From Tannockella sp964369175 (GTDB lineage: Bacteria; Bacillota_I; Bacilli_A; Erysipelotrichales; Coprobacillaceae): 41,293 nt of DNA. This document shows, piece after piece, positions 1-9,029 of the stretch (its first letter is position 1; each line of letters begins with the position of its first letter). The DNA lies in NCBI GenBank assembly GCA_964369175.1, contig CAYJEM010000009.1:1-41293 (forward strand), read 5' to 3'. Made by a program: the position numbers and the translations under genes. The notes beneath the pieces were generated by a model. It was not told the DNA's origin, did no database searches, and saw nothing but the letters and a program-made list of their open reading frames with translations.

Positions 1-8
1 AGAACTTT

Positions 9-1379
9 TTAAAAATATTTTGTGTTTTCTATTTTTGTTACTTTTTTAAGCACATAATTAATTGCGATAAACAACAATACACCTTTACCGATAGTTGATA
101 TTGATATACTCCACCAAATACCATCCAGACCTAAAACAGAGCTACTTAAAGCAATTGCTAGTGGTATACGGATACCTGTTAATACAATATTAATACATGC
201 TGGTAAAAATGTTTTTGAAAATGCATTCATAGCACTACTTGATAGAATTTCTATACACATGAACCATTGAGAAAAACCTAATATGATTAAATAGCTTGTC
301 CCCATAGCAAGTACTCCCGGTTCACTTAAAAAGACACCAAAGATAATTTCTGCTCCAAAAATTAACAATACTGTTGCAAACATTCCAATAATTGACAATA
401 TTTTAAATGCCTTATAGTACCCTGCTTTGGCTCTTTCTAAGTTTCCAGCACCATAATTTTGAGCAATAAAACTATTTACTGCTATCGCAAATCCATCTGT
501 TGTCATCCAAGAAATAGATTCTATTTGCGAGCCTACTCTTTGCACTGCAACAGCACCGTCTCCAAATCCAGCAACCATTCTTGAAATATACATAGATATT
601 AGCGGATATAATACACTTTGCATTGTTGTTGGAAATCCTAATTTCATAATGTTTTTAAAAACACCGAATTTTGGAAACTTTCGAAATTGAATATGCTTAA
701 ATAAATGTGTATCTTTAGTCGCATTATAAAGTAGCACGATCAATACAATCATTTGAGCAATAACTGTTGCTAATCCTGCTCCAATTACTCCTAGCTTTGG
801 AAACCCAAATAATCCAAATATCAAAATAGGATCAAATACCATATTAAAGACTAATCCAATAGTTGTTGCTAGTAGTGGTGTTTTACTATCTCCAGTAACA
901 GTTATTAATGTTGTAAGTAGTTTTGCAAGCAATTGAAAAATCACTAAGCCACCTGTTATTTGTATATAATGTATTGCATCGACAACAACAGTTGGATCAT
1001 TCAACTGAAAAAAATCAATAATTGTACTTGCACCAAAGAAAAAAATAAACCCTAGCGTAACTGCAATAGTAATACTTAATATAATTGAGCCATATGCATA
1101 TTTTGCAGCCCTTTGTTGATTTTTTGCACCCAATGACTGTCCAACATACACTTGACCACCAATTTGAGATAACATTGATACTCCCATGGCAAGCCATAAA
1201 AGTAAACCGCCTGTTCCAACCGACGCTACTGGACCAGCTCCTAACCTACCAATCCAAAAGACATCAGTTAAATTATATGCCATCTGTAAAAAGCTCATTC
1301 CCATTAGCGGCAAGGCTAATGCAGTTAAACTTTTTGTAATGTTCCCATTTAATAAATCTACCTTCTTTTTCACTTTCAT
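9..1379 (-). CDS. MATE family multidrug/toxin efflux transporter
   Basis: The 456-residue protein is built of about twelve hydrophobic segments and begins with a short basic cytoplasmic tail, then a first helix containing ALPLMGMSFLQMAYNLTDVF. This layout, the length and the internal repeat of two six-helix halves fit the MATE family, which exports drugs or metabolites in exchange for Na+ or H+. The start ATG follows AAGGAG at a normal distance. The gene sits alone behind its own promoter (1399-1427), back to back in direction with the helicase gene upstream, whose terminator lies between them. Substrate cannot be told from sequence. The stop codon is 9 bases from the window edge, so its terminator is not visible. 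Confidence 0.93.
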   Translation of the reverse strand: MKVKKKVDLLNGNITKSLTALALPLMGMSFLQMAYNLTDVFWIGRLGAGPVASVGTGGLLLWLAMGVSMLSQIGGQVYVGQSLGAKNQQRAAKYAYGSIILSITIAVTLGFIFFFGASTIIDFFQLNDPTVVVDAIHYIQITGGLVIFQLLAKLLTTLITVTGDSKTPLLATTIGLVFNMVFDPILIFGLFGFPKLGVIGAGLATVIAQMIVLIVLLYNATKDTHLFKHIQFRKFPKFGVFKNIMKLGFPTTMQSVLYPLISMYISRMVAGFGDGAVAVQRVGSQIESISWMTTDGFAIAVNSFIAQNYGAGNLERAKAGYYKAFKILSIIGMFATVLLIFGAEIIFGVFLSEPGVLAMGTSYLIILGFSQWFMCIEILSSSAMNAFSKTFLPACINIVLTGIRIPLAIALSSSVLGLDGIWWSISISTIGKGVLLFIAINYVLKKVTKIENTKYF

Positions 1380-1398
1380 AACTCCTTTAATCGACTAT

Positions 1399-1427
1399 AC
1401 TATATATCATTTATTAACTTTATACAA
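1399..1427 (-). promoter_or_regulatory. Promoter of MATE gene
   Basis: On the minus strand TTGTAT and TATAGT are separated by 17 bases, about 20 bases before the start codon. It lies just after the helicase terminator. Confidence 0.5.
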
Positions 1428-1429
1428 CA

Positions 1430-1460
1430 CAATAAAATATAAACCCAAAGGTTTATATTT
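1430..1460 (-). terminator. Rho-independent terminator of SNF2 helicase gene
   Basis: Perfect 11-bp inverted repeat (1435-1445 and 1450-1460) with a 4-base loop, followed on the minus strand by TTTTATT. The first arm covers the stop codon of the helicase gene. Confidence 0.75.
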
Positions 1461-4400
1461 CATTGCTAAACAAAGATATTAAATCATCCGTATTCATCGA
1501 TGTAATTGTACCACTATTCCCTTCTACAAAGGCATCAGCAAGGTTGCGTTTTTCTTCTTGTAATTGGGCAATCTTTTGTTCAATACTATCTTCCATAATC
1601 ATTTTAAACACCTGTACAACATTCTTTTGTCCAATGCGATGAGCACGATCTGTTGCTTGACTTTGAACCGACATATTCCACCATGGGTCATAGTGAATAA
1701 CTGCTTCAGCTGCCGTTAAGTTCAAACCTGTCCCTCCTGCTTTTAAAGATATTAAAAATACAGTTGTATCATCATTTTGGAATTTATGAACCAATTCTCG
1801 ACGTTTTTCTTTACTAACCGCCCCAGTTAGAATAAAGTATTTGATATCCTGTTTTTTCAATTCTTCTTCAACTAAAGCTAGTACTGAAGTAAATGAAGAA
1901 AACAATAATACCTTTTTGTTATTTTCTTTATGTGTTTGAATAATATCTAAACATGCTTGTAGCTTTGATGATGGTGTTTTGAATTCATCATATAAAATGC
2001 GTGGTTCACAACATATTTGTCGCAAGCGTGTAAGCATTGATAATATTTCAATCTTATTAACTTTATCCACTTCCATTTGTTGTTGTAGTTCTTTACTTAC
2101 TTGTAACAAGTTTGCAAAGTACACTTTCTTTTCTTCTTCGTTAAATGGTACTGTAATGGTTTTTTCAATTTTATCAGGTAATTCTTTTAAAACTTCTTTC
2201 TTTGTTCTTCTAAGCACAAATGGTGTAATTAGTTTCTTTAATTTTTCTTGTGCCTCCACATCCTTTTCACGAACAATTGGATATTCAAAATTCTTTTGGA
2301 AGTAGCTATATGAATATAAATAACCCTTCATCAAGAAGTCAAAGATTGACCAAAGCTCTGCAAGCGAGTTTTCAATTGGGGTACCAGTAAGTGCTAGGCG
2401 ATGTTTAGCATTAACTTTCTTAACTGCTATTGCACTCTTTGTCTTTTGGTTTTTAATATACTGTGCTTCATCTAATACAATATAATAAAAATCTAGTTCA
2501 CTATACATGTCAATATCTCTGCGAATATAATCATATGATGTAACAATCACATCATATTTTTTATACTCATTTATTATTTCTTGACGTTGTTGTTTAGAGC
2601 CATGAACAACTTTGCATTTCATAGTTGGTGCAAATTTTGTAATTTCATCTTGCCAATTTAACAATAATGATGCAGGTGCAATCACAATCGATGTTCCTTG
2701 CTTTTGAGTATGTAACATAGCAATTACTTGTAATGTCTTACCAAGTCCCATATCGTCTGCTAAAATACCACCAAATTGATAGTTTTGTAATGTTTGTAAC
2801 CACTCTACACCTTCTTTTTGATAGTCACGTAGAATCGTTGTAAATTCACTTGCAAGCGGTGTTGTTGAATGATTTTTTGAAATATTATCTAATAGTTGTA
2901 AATATTCTTCACTTGGTTCAAATTCGATATCAGAATAAAAACTAGCATCATTTTCTAATGCAAAGGCACGATATTTTGGCATTTTAAAACTTCCATCTGC
3001 TTGTAAGTCATCAAGTGTTAACTCGTAGCTTTCAATCATTTTGGTAACACTTTCCAATTCATCTGAATGCAAGAAAATCAACTCACCGTTTTTTAGTTTA
3101 TGAAACTTACGTTTACTTTTATAAGATTCTAAAACTGCTACAATTTCTTCTTTTGCAATATCAACAGAATCCAAATTCACTTCTAGCAAGTCATTAGTAA
3201 TTCGCACTCCAACTTTCATTGATACAGTATTTTTATGCCCTATCTTTTGTAACACTTCACTGATATACACATCAAAGTATTGCGAGAGTACTGGTAGTCC
3301 TTCATGAATAAAACGATATGTTTCATCATCACTTGGATCAAAGTACAATGCCGTATCTTCATCATTAACAATTCCACGGTAACTTTGCATATACACAATA
3401 GCACGCTGTGCTAGAGGCGAAAGCATTGTATTATCAGCTTGAAAACTTGTAACAACTTGACCATCAGGCATAGTACATTCCATTGTAAAATAGATTCTTC
3501 CTTGATCGTCACTATCTCCATACAGTTTTCTTTCAATTTCATGACTTACTTCTGTTAATAAATCTCTACCTTCTATATCAATATACGGTTCTAATTCTTC
3601 TAATATAAATCGATAGAAAGTATTAATATCTTGTTTATCAACAATAATGTCATCATTGTTCATCTCTTTTAAGAGCTCAACTACTTTTCCATTATTATCA
3701 AACTCCATTTGGTAAAGAACTTTATTTTGATATTGATATGCACATTTTTTTCCATATAAAAACTCTAATACATCGCTTGATATTACATAAGCATCTTCTT
3801 CTTTTACAATTGTAATTATTGGCTTGAATTGTTTCTTCTTCATTGAAAAATCAAAATATTTTTTTGGTAAATTATAAAACCTTTCAAACATATCATCAAA
3901 ATTCTTTTCATTAATTAATATATATTTATCATCGATATATCGATAATCCATAATAATTTGAGAATCTTTCATAAAAGATAACATATTGATTTCAGTTTCG
4001 AAAAGATTTTGTTCATCATGAACAAATGTCAAATTTTTACCATATACATATTTTTCTTTTGTTTGAAATCTTTCTAAGAACAATGGGATTGATTTTATGA
4101 CATATGGATGATTAGTTCCTATTTTAAATCGCATTCCTAAACTCGTACCATAAGATTCTAATTGACAGTGAATATTTTGCTTACTATGAATTGTTGGCTC
4201 AAATAGATGATCAACTGAATCAATTGCCTTTTCTAAAAACTTCTTAGATTCTTCCTTCTTCTCTTTAATGTACACCTTACGTAGTTCTAATTCCCTTTGC
4301 TGATGATAAGCAGCAATTTCTTTTCGTCGTTGCTCTAATTCTTGATATCGTTTTGAAACATAGCTATAAGGAAATGTATCGGGTGATATTTCTTGTACTT

Positions 4401-4677
4401 TGAATAGCAATGCCCCTACGTGGGCACAAGCATTTCCTGGTTCACAAAAATGACAGTCACACTGAAAATCTACAATAGTGTTATTGGCATCGATAACAAC
4501 TCTTGGACTATTACTAAAATGAGTTCCGACCTTACCTTTTATAATGTATGTATCATCCTCTTCATTATATTTTATCACGCACGCTTCAACAGCATCGCTA
4601 GCACACATAGTATGGGCAATACCAACGTTTCTTGATCTTGAAACTACACGATAAATTTCTCTATCTAAAACTAACAT
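1453..4677 (-). CDS. SWIM zinc-finger SNF2-family DNA helicase/ATPase
   Basis: A 1074-residue Swi2/Snf2 ATPase. An N-terminal SWIM zinc-binding motif has the pattern CxC-x8-CxH (C73, C75, C84, H86). A long central region matches the bacterial SNF2-associated layout. The ATPase core has Walker A in DDMGLGKT near residue 645, Walker B DEAQ near 735, SALTGTP-type motif III and the C-terminal QATDRAHRIGQ motif VI. Such proteins translocate on double-stranded DNA and remodel protein-DNA complexes; the bacterial role is poorly known. The start is set at ATG 4677, which lies 8 bases after GGGAGGTG. A GTG nine bases upstream sits on top of that ribosome site and is unlikely to be used. It is transcribed alone from the promoter at 4714-4742. 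Confidence 0.93.
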   Translation of the reverse strand: MLVLDREIYRVVSRSRNVGIAHTMCASDAVEACVIKYNEEDDTYIIKGKVGTHFSNSPRVVIDANNTIVDFQCDCHFCEPGNACAHVGALLFKVQEISPDTFPYSYVSKRYQELEQRRKEIAAYHQQRELELRKVYIKEKKEESKKFLEKAIDSVDHLFEPTIHSKQNIHCQLESYGTSLGMRFKIGTNHPYVIKSIPLFLERFQTKEKYVYGKNLTFVHDEQNLFETEINMLSFMKDSQIIMDYRYIDDKYILINEKNFDDMFERFYNLPKKYFDFSMKKKQFKPIITIVKEEDAYVISSDVLEFLYGKKCAYQYQNKVLYQMEFDNNGKVVELLKEMNNDDIIVDKQDINTFYRFILEELEPYIDIEGRDLLTEVSHEIERKLYGDSDDQGRIYFTMECTMPDGQVVTSFQADNTMLSPLAQRAIVYMQSYRGIVNDEDTALYFDPSDDETYRFIHEGLPVLSQYFDVYISEVLQKIGHKNTVSMKVGVRITNDLLEVNLDSVDIAKEEIVAVLESYKSKRKFHKLKNGELIFLHSDELESVTKMIESYELTLDDLQADGSFKMPKYRAFALENDASFYSDIEFEPSEEYLQLLDNISKNHSTTPLASEFTTILRDYQKEGVEWLQTLQNYQFGGILADDMGLGKTLQVIAMLHTQKQGTSIVIAPASLLLNWQDEITKFAPTMKCKVVHGSKQQRQEIINEYKKYDVIVTSYDYIRRDIDMYSELDFYYIVLDEAQYIKNQKTKSAIAVKKVNAKHRLALTGTPIENSLAELWSIFDFLMKGYLYSYSYFQKNFEYPIVREKDVEAQEKLKKLITPFVLRRTKKEVLKELPDKIEKTITVPFNEEEKKVYFANLLQVSKELQQQMEVDKVNKIEILSMLTRLRQICCEPRILYDEFKTPSSKLQACLDIIQTHKENNKKVLLFSSFTSVLALVEEELKKQDIKYFILTGAVSKEKRRELVHKFQNDDTTVFLISLKAGGTGLNLTAAEAVIHYDPWWNMSVQSQATDRAHRIGQKNVVQVFKMIMEDSIEQKIAQLQEEKRNLADAFVEGNSGTITSMNTDDLISLFSNEI

Positions 4678-4713
4678 GAAAATCACACCTCCCTAACACA
4701 CATTCATCACCTT

Positions 4714-4742
4714 AGTATACCATAATTCCAATAATTTGATAA
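4714..4742 (-). promoter_or_regulatory. Promoter of SNF2 helicase gene
   Basis: Minus-strand TTATCA and TATACT with a 17-base spacer; a TG one base before the -10 gives an extended -10 element. The -35 box touches the tail of the preceding terminator. Confidence 0.6.
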
Positions 4743-4766
4743 TAAAAATGACTCAAAAGAGTCATT
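4741..4766 (-). terminator. Terminator of MIF-like tautomerase gene
   Basis: 8-bp perfect inverted repeat AATGACTC/GAGTCATT with a 4-base loop, followed on the minus strand by TTTTTATT. It overlaps the stop codon. Confidence 0.8.
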
Positions 4767-5106
4767 ACTTTAACATACCATTTGTTCCCCAATTTTCATA
4801 TTCACTAAATGAAAAATAAACTTGAGCTTTTTCTACAATATTTTCTAATTCTAAAAAACTTGAAAACTCTTTAACCATAACTTCCTTCAAAGAAATATCT
4901 ACTTGTTTGTAGAAGTCCACTTCTACAAACATACAAATATCATCAACACCTTTGAAATACATTGTTTGATTATCTTGGATAATCACCATTAACCTTTCTT
5001 CACTCTTACCTGGTATTAGCTCTATTAGCTTTCCTAATTTTGATTTTGTAGCAATGCATTGGCTACTTGAAAGCTTAGCATTCGTATTAATTTTTACAAC
5101 TGGCAT
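4765..5106 (-). CDS. MIF-like tautomerase superfamily protein
   Basis: The 113-residue product has the size and marks of the macrophage migration inhibitory factor family. Pro2, exposed after Met removal, would be the catalytic base (start MPVVKINTNA). The segment IPGKSEERL places Lys34 where MIF has its active-site lysine, and the C-terminus SEYENWGTNG resembles the NVGWN end of MIF. Family members tautomerise phenylpyruvate or dopachrome-like substrates as trimers; bacterial roles are mostly unknown. The ATG follows AAGGAG. The gene is a single transcription unit divergent from the cold-shock gene. Assignment rests on these motifs and length, not on a database match. Confidence 0.72.
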   Translation of the reverse strand: MPVVKINTNAKLSSSQCIATKSKLGKLIELIPGKSEERLMVIIQDNQTMYFKGVDDICMFVEVDFYKQVDISLKEVMVKEFSSFLELENIVEKAQVYFSFSEYENWGTNGMLK

Positions 5107-5177
5107 ACTTTTCTCCTTTTCGTATTTTGAAAATAATAAATTAAAATCACATTTTATCCATATTTACTTTGCTTTAT

Positions 5178-5183
5178 TATAAT
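5178..5183 (+). promoter_or_regulatory. Possible -10 box and long leader of cold-shock gene
   Basis: A TATAAT lies 160 bases before the csp start codon without a convincing -35 box. If used, the mRNA leader would be about 150 bases, similar in size to known cold-shock leaders. The same ATTATAAT also reads as a -10 on the other strand. The rest of this 236-base intergenic region shows no gene. Confidence 0.3.
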
Positions 5184-5342
5184 AGATATGATACGATAAG
5201 GGGGCAAAAGTTTCAATATGATTTTCAAAATATCACACGATTTTGAATTGGGAGTTATATGTGCGCTTTATAAGGAGTGAATAATGTGATATTTATTTCA
5301 ATAAAGTGTATCTCTTTTGTAGATAATTAGGAGGTACCAAAA

Positions 5343-5543
5343 ATGGCTACAGGTAAAGTAAAATGGTTTAATCAAGAGAAAGGTTTCGGTTTCATCACTG
5401 ATGAAGCTAACAAAGACATCTTTGTTCACTTTTCAGCAATCCAATCAGACGGATTCAAAACATTAGAAGAAGGTCAAGAAGTTGATTTCGACGTTGTTGA
5501 ATCTGATCGTGGACCACAAGCTCAAAACGTTGTTGGAAAATAA
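5343..5543 (+). CDS. csp: Cold-shock protein, CspA/CspB family
   Basis: The 66-residue single cold-shock domain carries both RNA-binding motifs: KWFNQEKGFGFI (RNP1 region) and DIFVHFSAI (RNP2). It is a nucleic-acid chaperone that melts RNA structure and supports translation and anti-termination. Length is exactly that of Bacillus CspB. AGGAGG sits 8 bases before the ATG. The codons look optimised relative to neighbours, as expected of a highly expressed gene. It is monocistronic, with a shared terminator behind it and a long upstream region that may form a regulatory leader. Confidence 0.97.
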   Translation: MATGKVKWFNQEKGFGFITDEANKDIFVHFSAIQSDGFKTLEEGQEVDFDVVESDRGPQAQNVVGK

Positions 5544-5562
5544 TTAACAATCAATGAGAATA

Positions 5563-5592
5563 AAACTCTTCCTAGGAAGAGTTTTTTTATTA
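5563..5592. terminator. Bidirectional terminator between csp and aminotransferase
   Basis: Perfect 10-bp arms (5563-5572, 5575-5584) around a central TA, with seven Ts after it on the plus strand and TTTTATT on the minus strand. Confidence 0.85.
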
Positions 5593-6768
5593 TTCTTTTG
5601 TAAGTTCTCCAAGTATTTTAATACCAATTTCAATATCTTTACTTGACGGTGTCGAAAAATTCATTCTAAAACATTGTGATGGCATACTTGAATCTGTTAA
5701 AAATGCATTACCCGGTACAACTGCTATCTTTTTTTCAAGTGCCTTTTTAACAAATGTTTCCATATTAATGCGACTTGGTAATGTTACCCAAATAAACATT
5801 CCCCCGCTAGGAATCGTCCATGATACATCACTTGCAAAGTGTTCTTTCATTAAAGAGAGCATTAATGTTGCCTTTACTTGATATATTTTTTGAATTGTAC
5901 AAAGATGTTGATCCATATCTGTTTGACTTAAGAATTTTGCCATTACAGTTTGTGCCCAAGCATTTGTATGAACATCATTTACTTGCTTTGCAACAACCGC
6001 TTTTGAAATAATCTCTTTATTAGCAACCATTAATGCAACTCGCATACCTGGGGCAATAATTTTTGAAAGACTTGCTCCATAAACAACAATCCCACTATCG
6101 TCTAAAGATTTTATTGATGGTATATATTCTCCTTCAAAACGTAAATCACCATATGGATTATCTTCTAAAATAATTGTATTGTATTTTTTTGCTAAATTAT
6201 ACAACGCTTTTCTTTTCTCTAAAGACATTGTAATTCCAGTTGGATTTTGAAAGTTTGGAATGACATAGATAAATTTCACTTTTTCTTTTTGTAAAGCCTT
6301 TTCAACTTGATCAATATCTATTCCATCTGCTTCAATATCACAACCTACAAGTTTAGCTCCATTACTTTTAAAAGCATTTAATGCCCCTAAAAAACTTGGA
6401 TTTTCACAAATCACAACATCACCTTCATCACAAAATATTTTTGCCATAAAATCCATTATTTGTTGTGACCCAGATGTAACTAACAGTTCATCATCATCTG
6501 TTTTGATCTGTTCATTGCGTGAAAAGAATGCTAAAGCTTCATTAGAAAAAGAACGGTACCCCTCAGAAATCCCATACTCTAACAAAGCGTTTGGTACATC
6601 TGTAAATAATTGATTTGATACATCTTTTAATGCAGCAACTGGAAAACTATCTGGTGCTGGATTCCCACCACCAAAACTTATCATCTCTGGATCTTGCATT
6701 AACTTTAATATTTCACGTATTGCTGATGCTTTTGCATTTTCAATACGATTTGAAAATGTATATTTCAT
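5590..6768 (-). CDS. PLP-dependent aminotransferase, class I/II (LysN/MocR-like fold)
   Basis: A 392-residue fold-type I aminotransferase. It has GGGNPAPDSFP near the N-terminus, the YVIPNFQNPTG segment typical of the 2-aminoadipate/kynurenine aminotransferase subgroup, the PLP-binding lysine in GASLSKIIAPGMR near residue 235, and the C-terminal substrate-binding Arg in FRMNFSTP. Full-length family members are about 390-400 residues, so it is complete, and there is no GntR DNA-binding domain. Members transfer amino groups between 2-oxoglutarate and aromatic, branched or 2-aminoadipate substrates; the actual substrate cannot be told. It is a single gene with AGGGGGA before its ATG. Confidence 0.9.
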   Translation of the reverse strand: MKYTFSNRIENAKASAIREILKLMQDPEMISFGGGNPAPDSFPVAALKDVSNQLFTDVPNALLEYGISEGYRSFSNEALAFFSRNEQIKTDDDELLVTSGSQQIMDFMAKIFCDEGDVVICENPSFLGALNAFKSNGAKLVGCDIEADGIDIDQVEKALQKEKVKFIYVIPNFQNPTGITMSLEKRKALYNLAKKYNTIILEDNPYGDLRFEGEYIPSIKSLDDSGIVVYGASLSKIIAPGMRVALMVANKEIISKAVVAKQVNDVHTNAWAQTVMAKFLSQTDMDQHLCTIQKIYQVKATLMLSLMKEHFASDVSWTIPSGGMFIWVTLPSRINMETFVKKALEKKIAVVPGNAFLTDSSMPSQCFRMNFSTPSSKDIEIGIKILGELTKE

Positions 6769-6830
6769 AATATTCCCCCTATCATTTGTACATTATTATA
6801 CATGAATTTCCTTTTATAGAAAAGTAGAGA

Positions 6831-6862
6831 ATAAAAAAGTATACTTACTAAAGTACACTTTT
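6831..6862 (-). terminator. Terminator of 200-residue membrane-anchored protein gene
   Basis: 10-bp hairpin with one G-U pair (6837-6846, 6851-6860), followed on the minus strand by TTTTTTATT. Confidence 0.75.
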
Positions 6863-6869
6863 AACATTT

Positions 6870-7472
6870 CTACCATTGCAACATTCCTTGATACTGCTCT
6901 ATATCTGTAAGAGCTTCTTTATATTCTGGTATTTTTACAAATTTTTCTTTTTTTGTATCTAATGATGCAATATATACACTATTATATTGTTCTTCGACAA
7001 GTAATGATTGAATATTATATGTTACTCGAGCATTTTCTATTTCATAAACATCTTGTCCATCAATTCGATAATGTGCAACATCACCAACCAGTACTAACAA
7101 GTAAGCATTATGAGTAGCAGCAACTGAGCTATTATTTAATTTTGGTGCATTTTCATCCGGTGCAAGTAATTGAATATATTTCTCATAGCTATGTTTTTCA
7201 TGAATTGTAACACCTGCAATTTGTTCCCCAGCCTCGATAGTAATCACTTGTGCACTAAAATCTAGTTTCTCATTTTTTGATGTAACAAAATCTAATAAAT
7301 GAGTTTTTAACACAGCATCTTGTGACACATATCCAACAAATTCTTTTGTTGGAGCAACAACTGGCTCTTCATTATTTTGCATACTCGTAACAAAATACCC
7401 AATTGCAACTAAAACAATAATACCTATAGATATAAGTGACACAATTCCATTTCTTGATATTTTTTTATTCAT
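6870..7472 (-). CDS. Membrane-anchored protein of unknown function
   Basis: I do not recognise this 200-residue protein. A basic N-terminus (NKKISRNG) leads into one hydrophobic helix at about residues 9-30 (GIVSLISIGIIVLVAIGYFV), with no lipobox cysteine, so it is probably a membrane-tethered protein whose 170-residue body lies outside the cell. The body is acidic to neutral, has no cysteine and no repeat, and appears to be mixed alpha/beta. GGAGGG precedes the ATG. It begins right after the thioredoxin terminator, with a possible -10 TATGAT between, so it is likely transcribed on its own even though both genes run in the same direction. Confidence 0.8.
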   Translation of the reverse strand: MNKKISRNGIVSLISIGIIVLVAIGYFVTSMQNNEEPVVAPTKEFVGYVSQDAVLKTHLLDFVTSKNEKLDFSAQVITIEAGEQIAGVTIHEKHSYEKYIQLLAPDENAPKLNNSSVAATHNAYLLVLVGDVAHYRIDGQDVYEIENARVTYNIQSLLVEEQYNSVYIASLDTKKEKFVKIPEYKEALTDIEQYQGMLQW

Positions 7473-7517
7473 TACTTCGCCCTCCTTGCATATATCATAC
7501 CATAGATTGTATATAAT

Positions 7518-7543
7518 AAAAAGCAGACGATTGCCTGCTTTTT
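7518..7543 (-). terminator. Terminator of thioredoxin gene
   Basis: AAAAAGCAG/CTGCTTTTT perfect arms (7518-7526, 7535-7543) with an 8-base loop, followed on the minus strand by TTATTATA. Confidence 0.85.
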
Positions 7544-7544
7544 A

Positions 7545-7850
7545 CTATAAATGTGATTCTAGTAACGCTTGTAACTCTTGTTTTGGTCTAAAACCAGTAA
7601 CTTGGTCAACAGCCTTACCATCTTTAAAAATAATTAAGTTAGGAATTGTTTGCACACCGTATTTAGCTGCTAATTCACTATCTTGATCTACATCTACTTT
7701 AATAATGTTCACATTATCCATTGTATTTGATAAATCCTCTAAGATTGGTGAAATCATTTTACATGGTCCACACCAATTTGCAAAAAAGTCTACTAATACA
7801 ACACCACTACTAATTTCTTGTTCAAATGTTTCTTTTGTTATAATTTTCAT
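7545..7850 (-). CDS. trxA: Thioredoxin
   Basis: The 101-residue protein is a complete classical thioredoxin. It has the WCGPC redox site at residues 26-30, the conserved buried Asp in VLVDFFANW and the cis-proline in VQTIPNLI. It reduces protein disulphides in the cytoplasm with electrons from thioredoxin reductase and serves enzymes such as MsrB, which is encoded further along this window. AGGTGAAGAG lies before the ATG, and a promoter is seen at 7882-7909. No reductase gene is next to it. Confidence 0.96.
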   Translation of the reverse strand: MKIITKETFEQEISSGVVLVDFFANWCGPCKMISPILEDLSNTMDNVNIIKVDVDQDSELAAKYGVQTIPNLIIFKDGKAVDQVTGFRPKQELQALLESHL

Positions 7851-7881
7851 ATCTCTTCACCTCAACCTATATTATGAACAT

Positions 7882-7909
7882 ATTCTACTAAGTTTCAACT
7901 CATTTGCAA
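7882..7909 (-). promoter_or_regulatory. Promoter of trxA
   Basis: Minus-strand TTGCAA and TAGAAT with a 16-base spacer, about 30 bases before the start codon. Confidence 0.45.
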
Positions 7910-7953
7910 CATTATTTTATAAAAAAGAATATCGAAATGATTTTTTAGTATTA

Positions 7954-7982
7954 TTTACAAAGCAATTTTTTTTTAGTACAAT
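7954..7982 (+). promoter_or_regulatory. Promoter of degV
   Basis: TTTACA and TACAAT with a 17-base spacer, followed by GGAGGG and the degV ATG; the spacer is largely a T tract. Confidence 0.7.
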
Positions 7983-8006
7983 GTCTTTATTAGACGGAGG
8001 GTCAAT

Positions 8007-8873
8007 ATGAAAAAAATCGCAATTGTTACTGACAGTAACAGTGGAATTACACAAAAACAAGCCGAAGAACTAGGTATATTTGTACTACCTATGCCTTTTT
8101 CCATTGATGGGGAAATGTACTTTGAAGATATAACATTAACACAGGAAGAATTTTATAAAAAACTTATGGGTGGAGCTAACGTTGTAACATCACAGCCTTC
8201 ACCAGGTAGCCTAATTGAACTATGGGATAAAATACTAGAATCTTATGATGAAGTTATTCACATCCCAATGTCAGCTGGATTAAGTGGTTCATGTCAAACA
8301 GCACAAATGTTAGCAGATAGTGATTATCCTGGTAAAGTATTCGTTGTTGATTCAAGACGTATTTCTTTTACACAAATCGCTAATGTTCACACTGCTCTTG
8401 ATCGTATTAAGGAAGGTAAATCTGCACTAGAAATTCAAACTGAGTTAGAAAAAGATGCATTAGAAACAAGTATTTATGTATGTGCTGCCACACTTGAATA
8501 CCTAAAAAAAGGTGGACGTATTACACCAGCTGCAGCGCTTCTTGGAGGAATGTTAAAAATCAAACCAATCTTACATGTAGCAGGTGAGAAGATTGATTCA
8601 TTTGCAAAGGCTAGAACTGTATCAAAAGCTTATACAATTATGTTAGATGCCTTGCAAAATGATATCGAAACAAAATTAGATATCGAAGGTAAAGGGAAAA
8701 ATGTAGGTATCAACATTGCATACTCTTATGATGAAGAGCTAGCAAAAGAAGTTCAAGCACTTGTTCAAGCACGATTTGAAAACCATACAATTTCAATTCA
8801 TCGATTATCATTAAGTGTATCTTGTCACACAGGACCAGGTACAATTGCTATTGGTAGTTATGTTATTCGCTAA
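8007..8873 (+). CDS. DegV family fatty-acid-binding protein (FakB-like)
   Basis: A full-length 288-residue DegV protein. It begins IAIVTDSNSGIT, contains VTSQPSPG and the fatty-acid head-group segment around MSAGLSGSCQTA, then GRITP and a C-terminal SCHTGPGTIAI motif. Proteins of this fold bind one fatty acid; the FakB members present it to the kinase FakA so that exogenous fatty acids enter phospholipid synthesis. No fakA is in this window. It is monocistronic, with a strong promoter just upstream and a terminator that begins in the stop codon. Confidence 0.93.
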   Translation: MKKIAIVTDSNSGITQKQAEELGIFVLPMPFSIDGEMYFEDITLTQEEFYKKLMGGANVVTSQPSPGSLIELWDKILESYDEVIHIPMSAGLSGSCQTAQMLADSDYPGKVFVVDSRRISFTQIANVHTALDRIKEGKSALEIQTELEKDALETSIYVCAATLEYLKKGGRITPAAALLGGMLKIKPILHVAGEKIDSFAKARTVSKAYTIMLDALQNDIETKLDIEGKGKNVGINIAYSYDEELAKEVQALVQARFENHTISIHRLSLSVSCHTGPGTIAIGSYVIR

Positions 8874-8900
8874 GGTTCATTTTATTATGAACCTTTTTTT
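8872..8900 (+). terminator. Terminator of degV
   Basis: AAGGTTCAT/ATGAACCTT perfect 9-bp arms with a 6-base loop, followed by seven Ts. Confidence 0.85.
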
Positions 8901-8922
8901 ATATTTCGATTTACGATTTTGT

Positions 8923-8952
8923 TTGACTATCGCAATACTTTAACGATATAAT
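8923..8952 (+). promoter_or_regulatory. Promoter of RNase J gene
   Basis: TTGACT and TATAAT with an 18-base spacer, giving a leader of about 70 bases. A second TTGACA at 8966 lacks a -10 at the right distance. Confidence 0.65.
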
Positions 8953-9029
8953 AAGTTGAATTTATTTGACATCAAATCATTTATTAATTTTTTTGATACA
9001 TAATATAATAAAATATAAGGAGGTTATCT

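Noticed and set aside
8966..8971. Second TTGACA upstream of rnj as a separate promoter
   Set aside because: No acceptable -10 lies 15-19 bases downstream; the TATAAT near the ribosome site is too far away.
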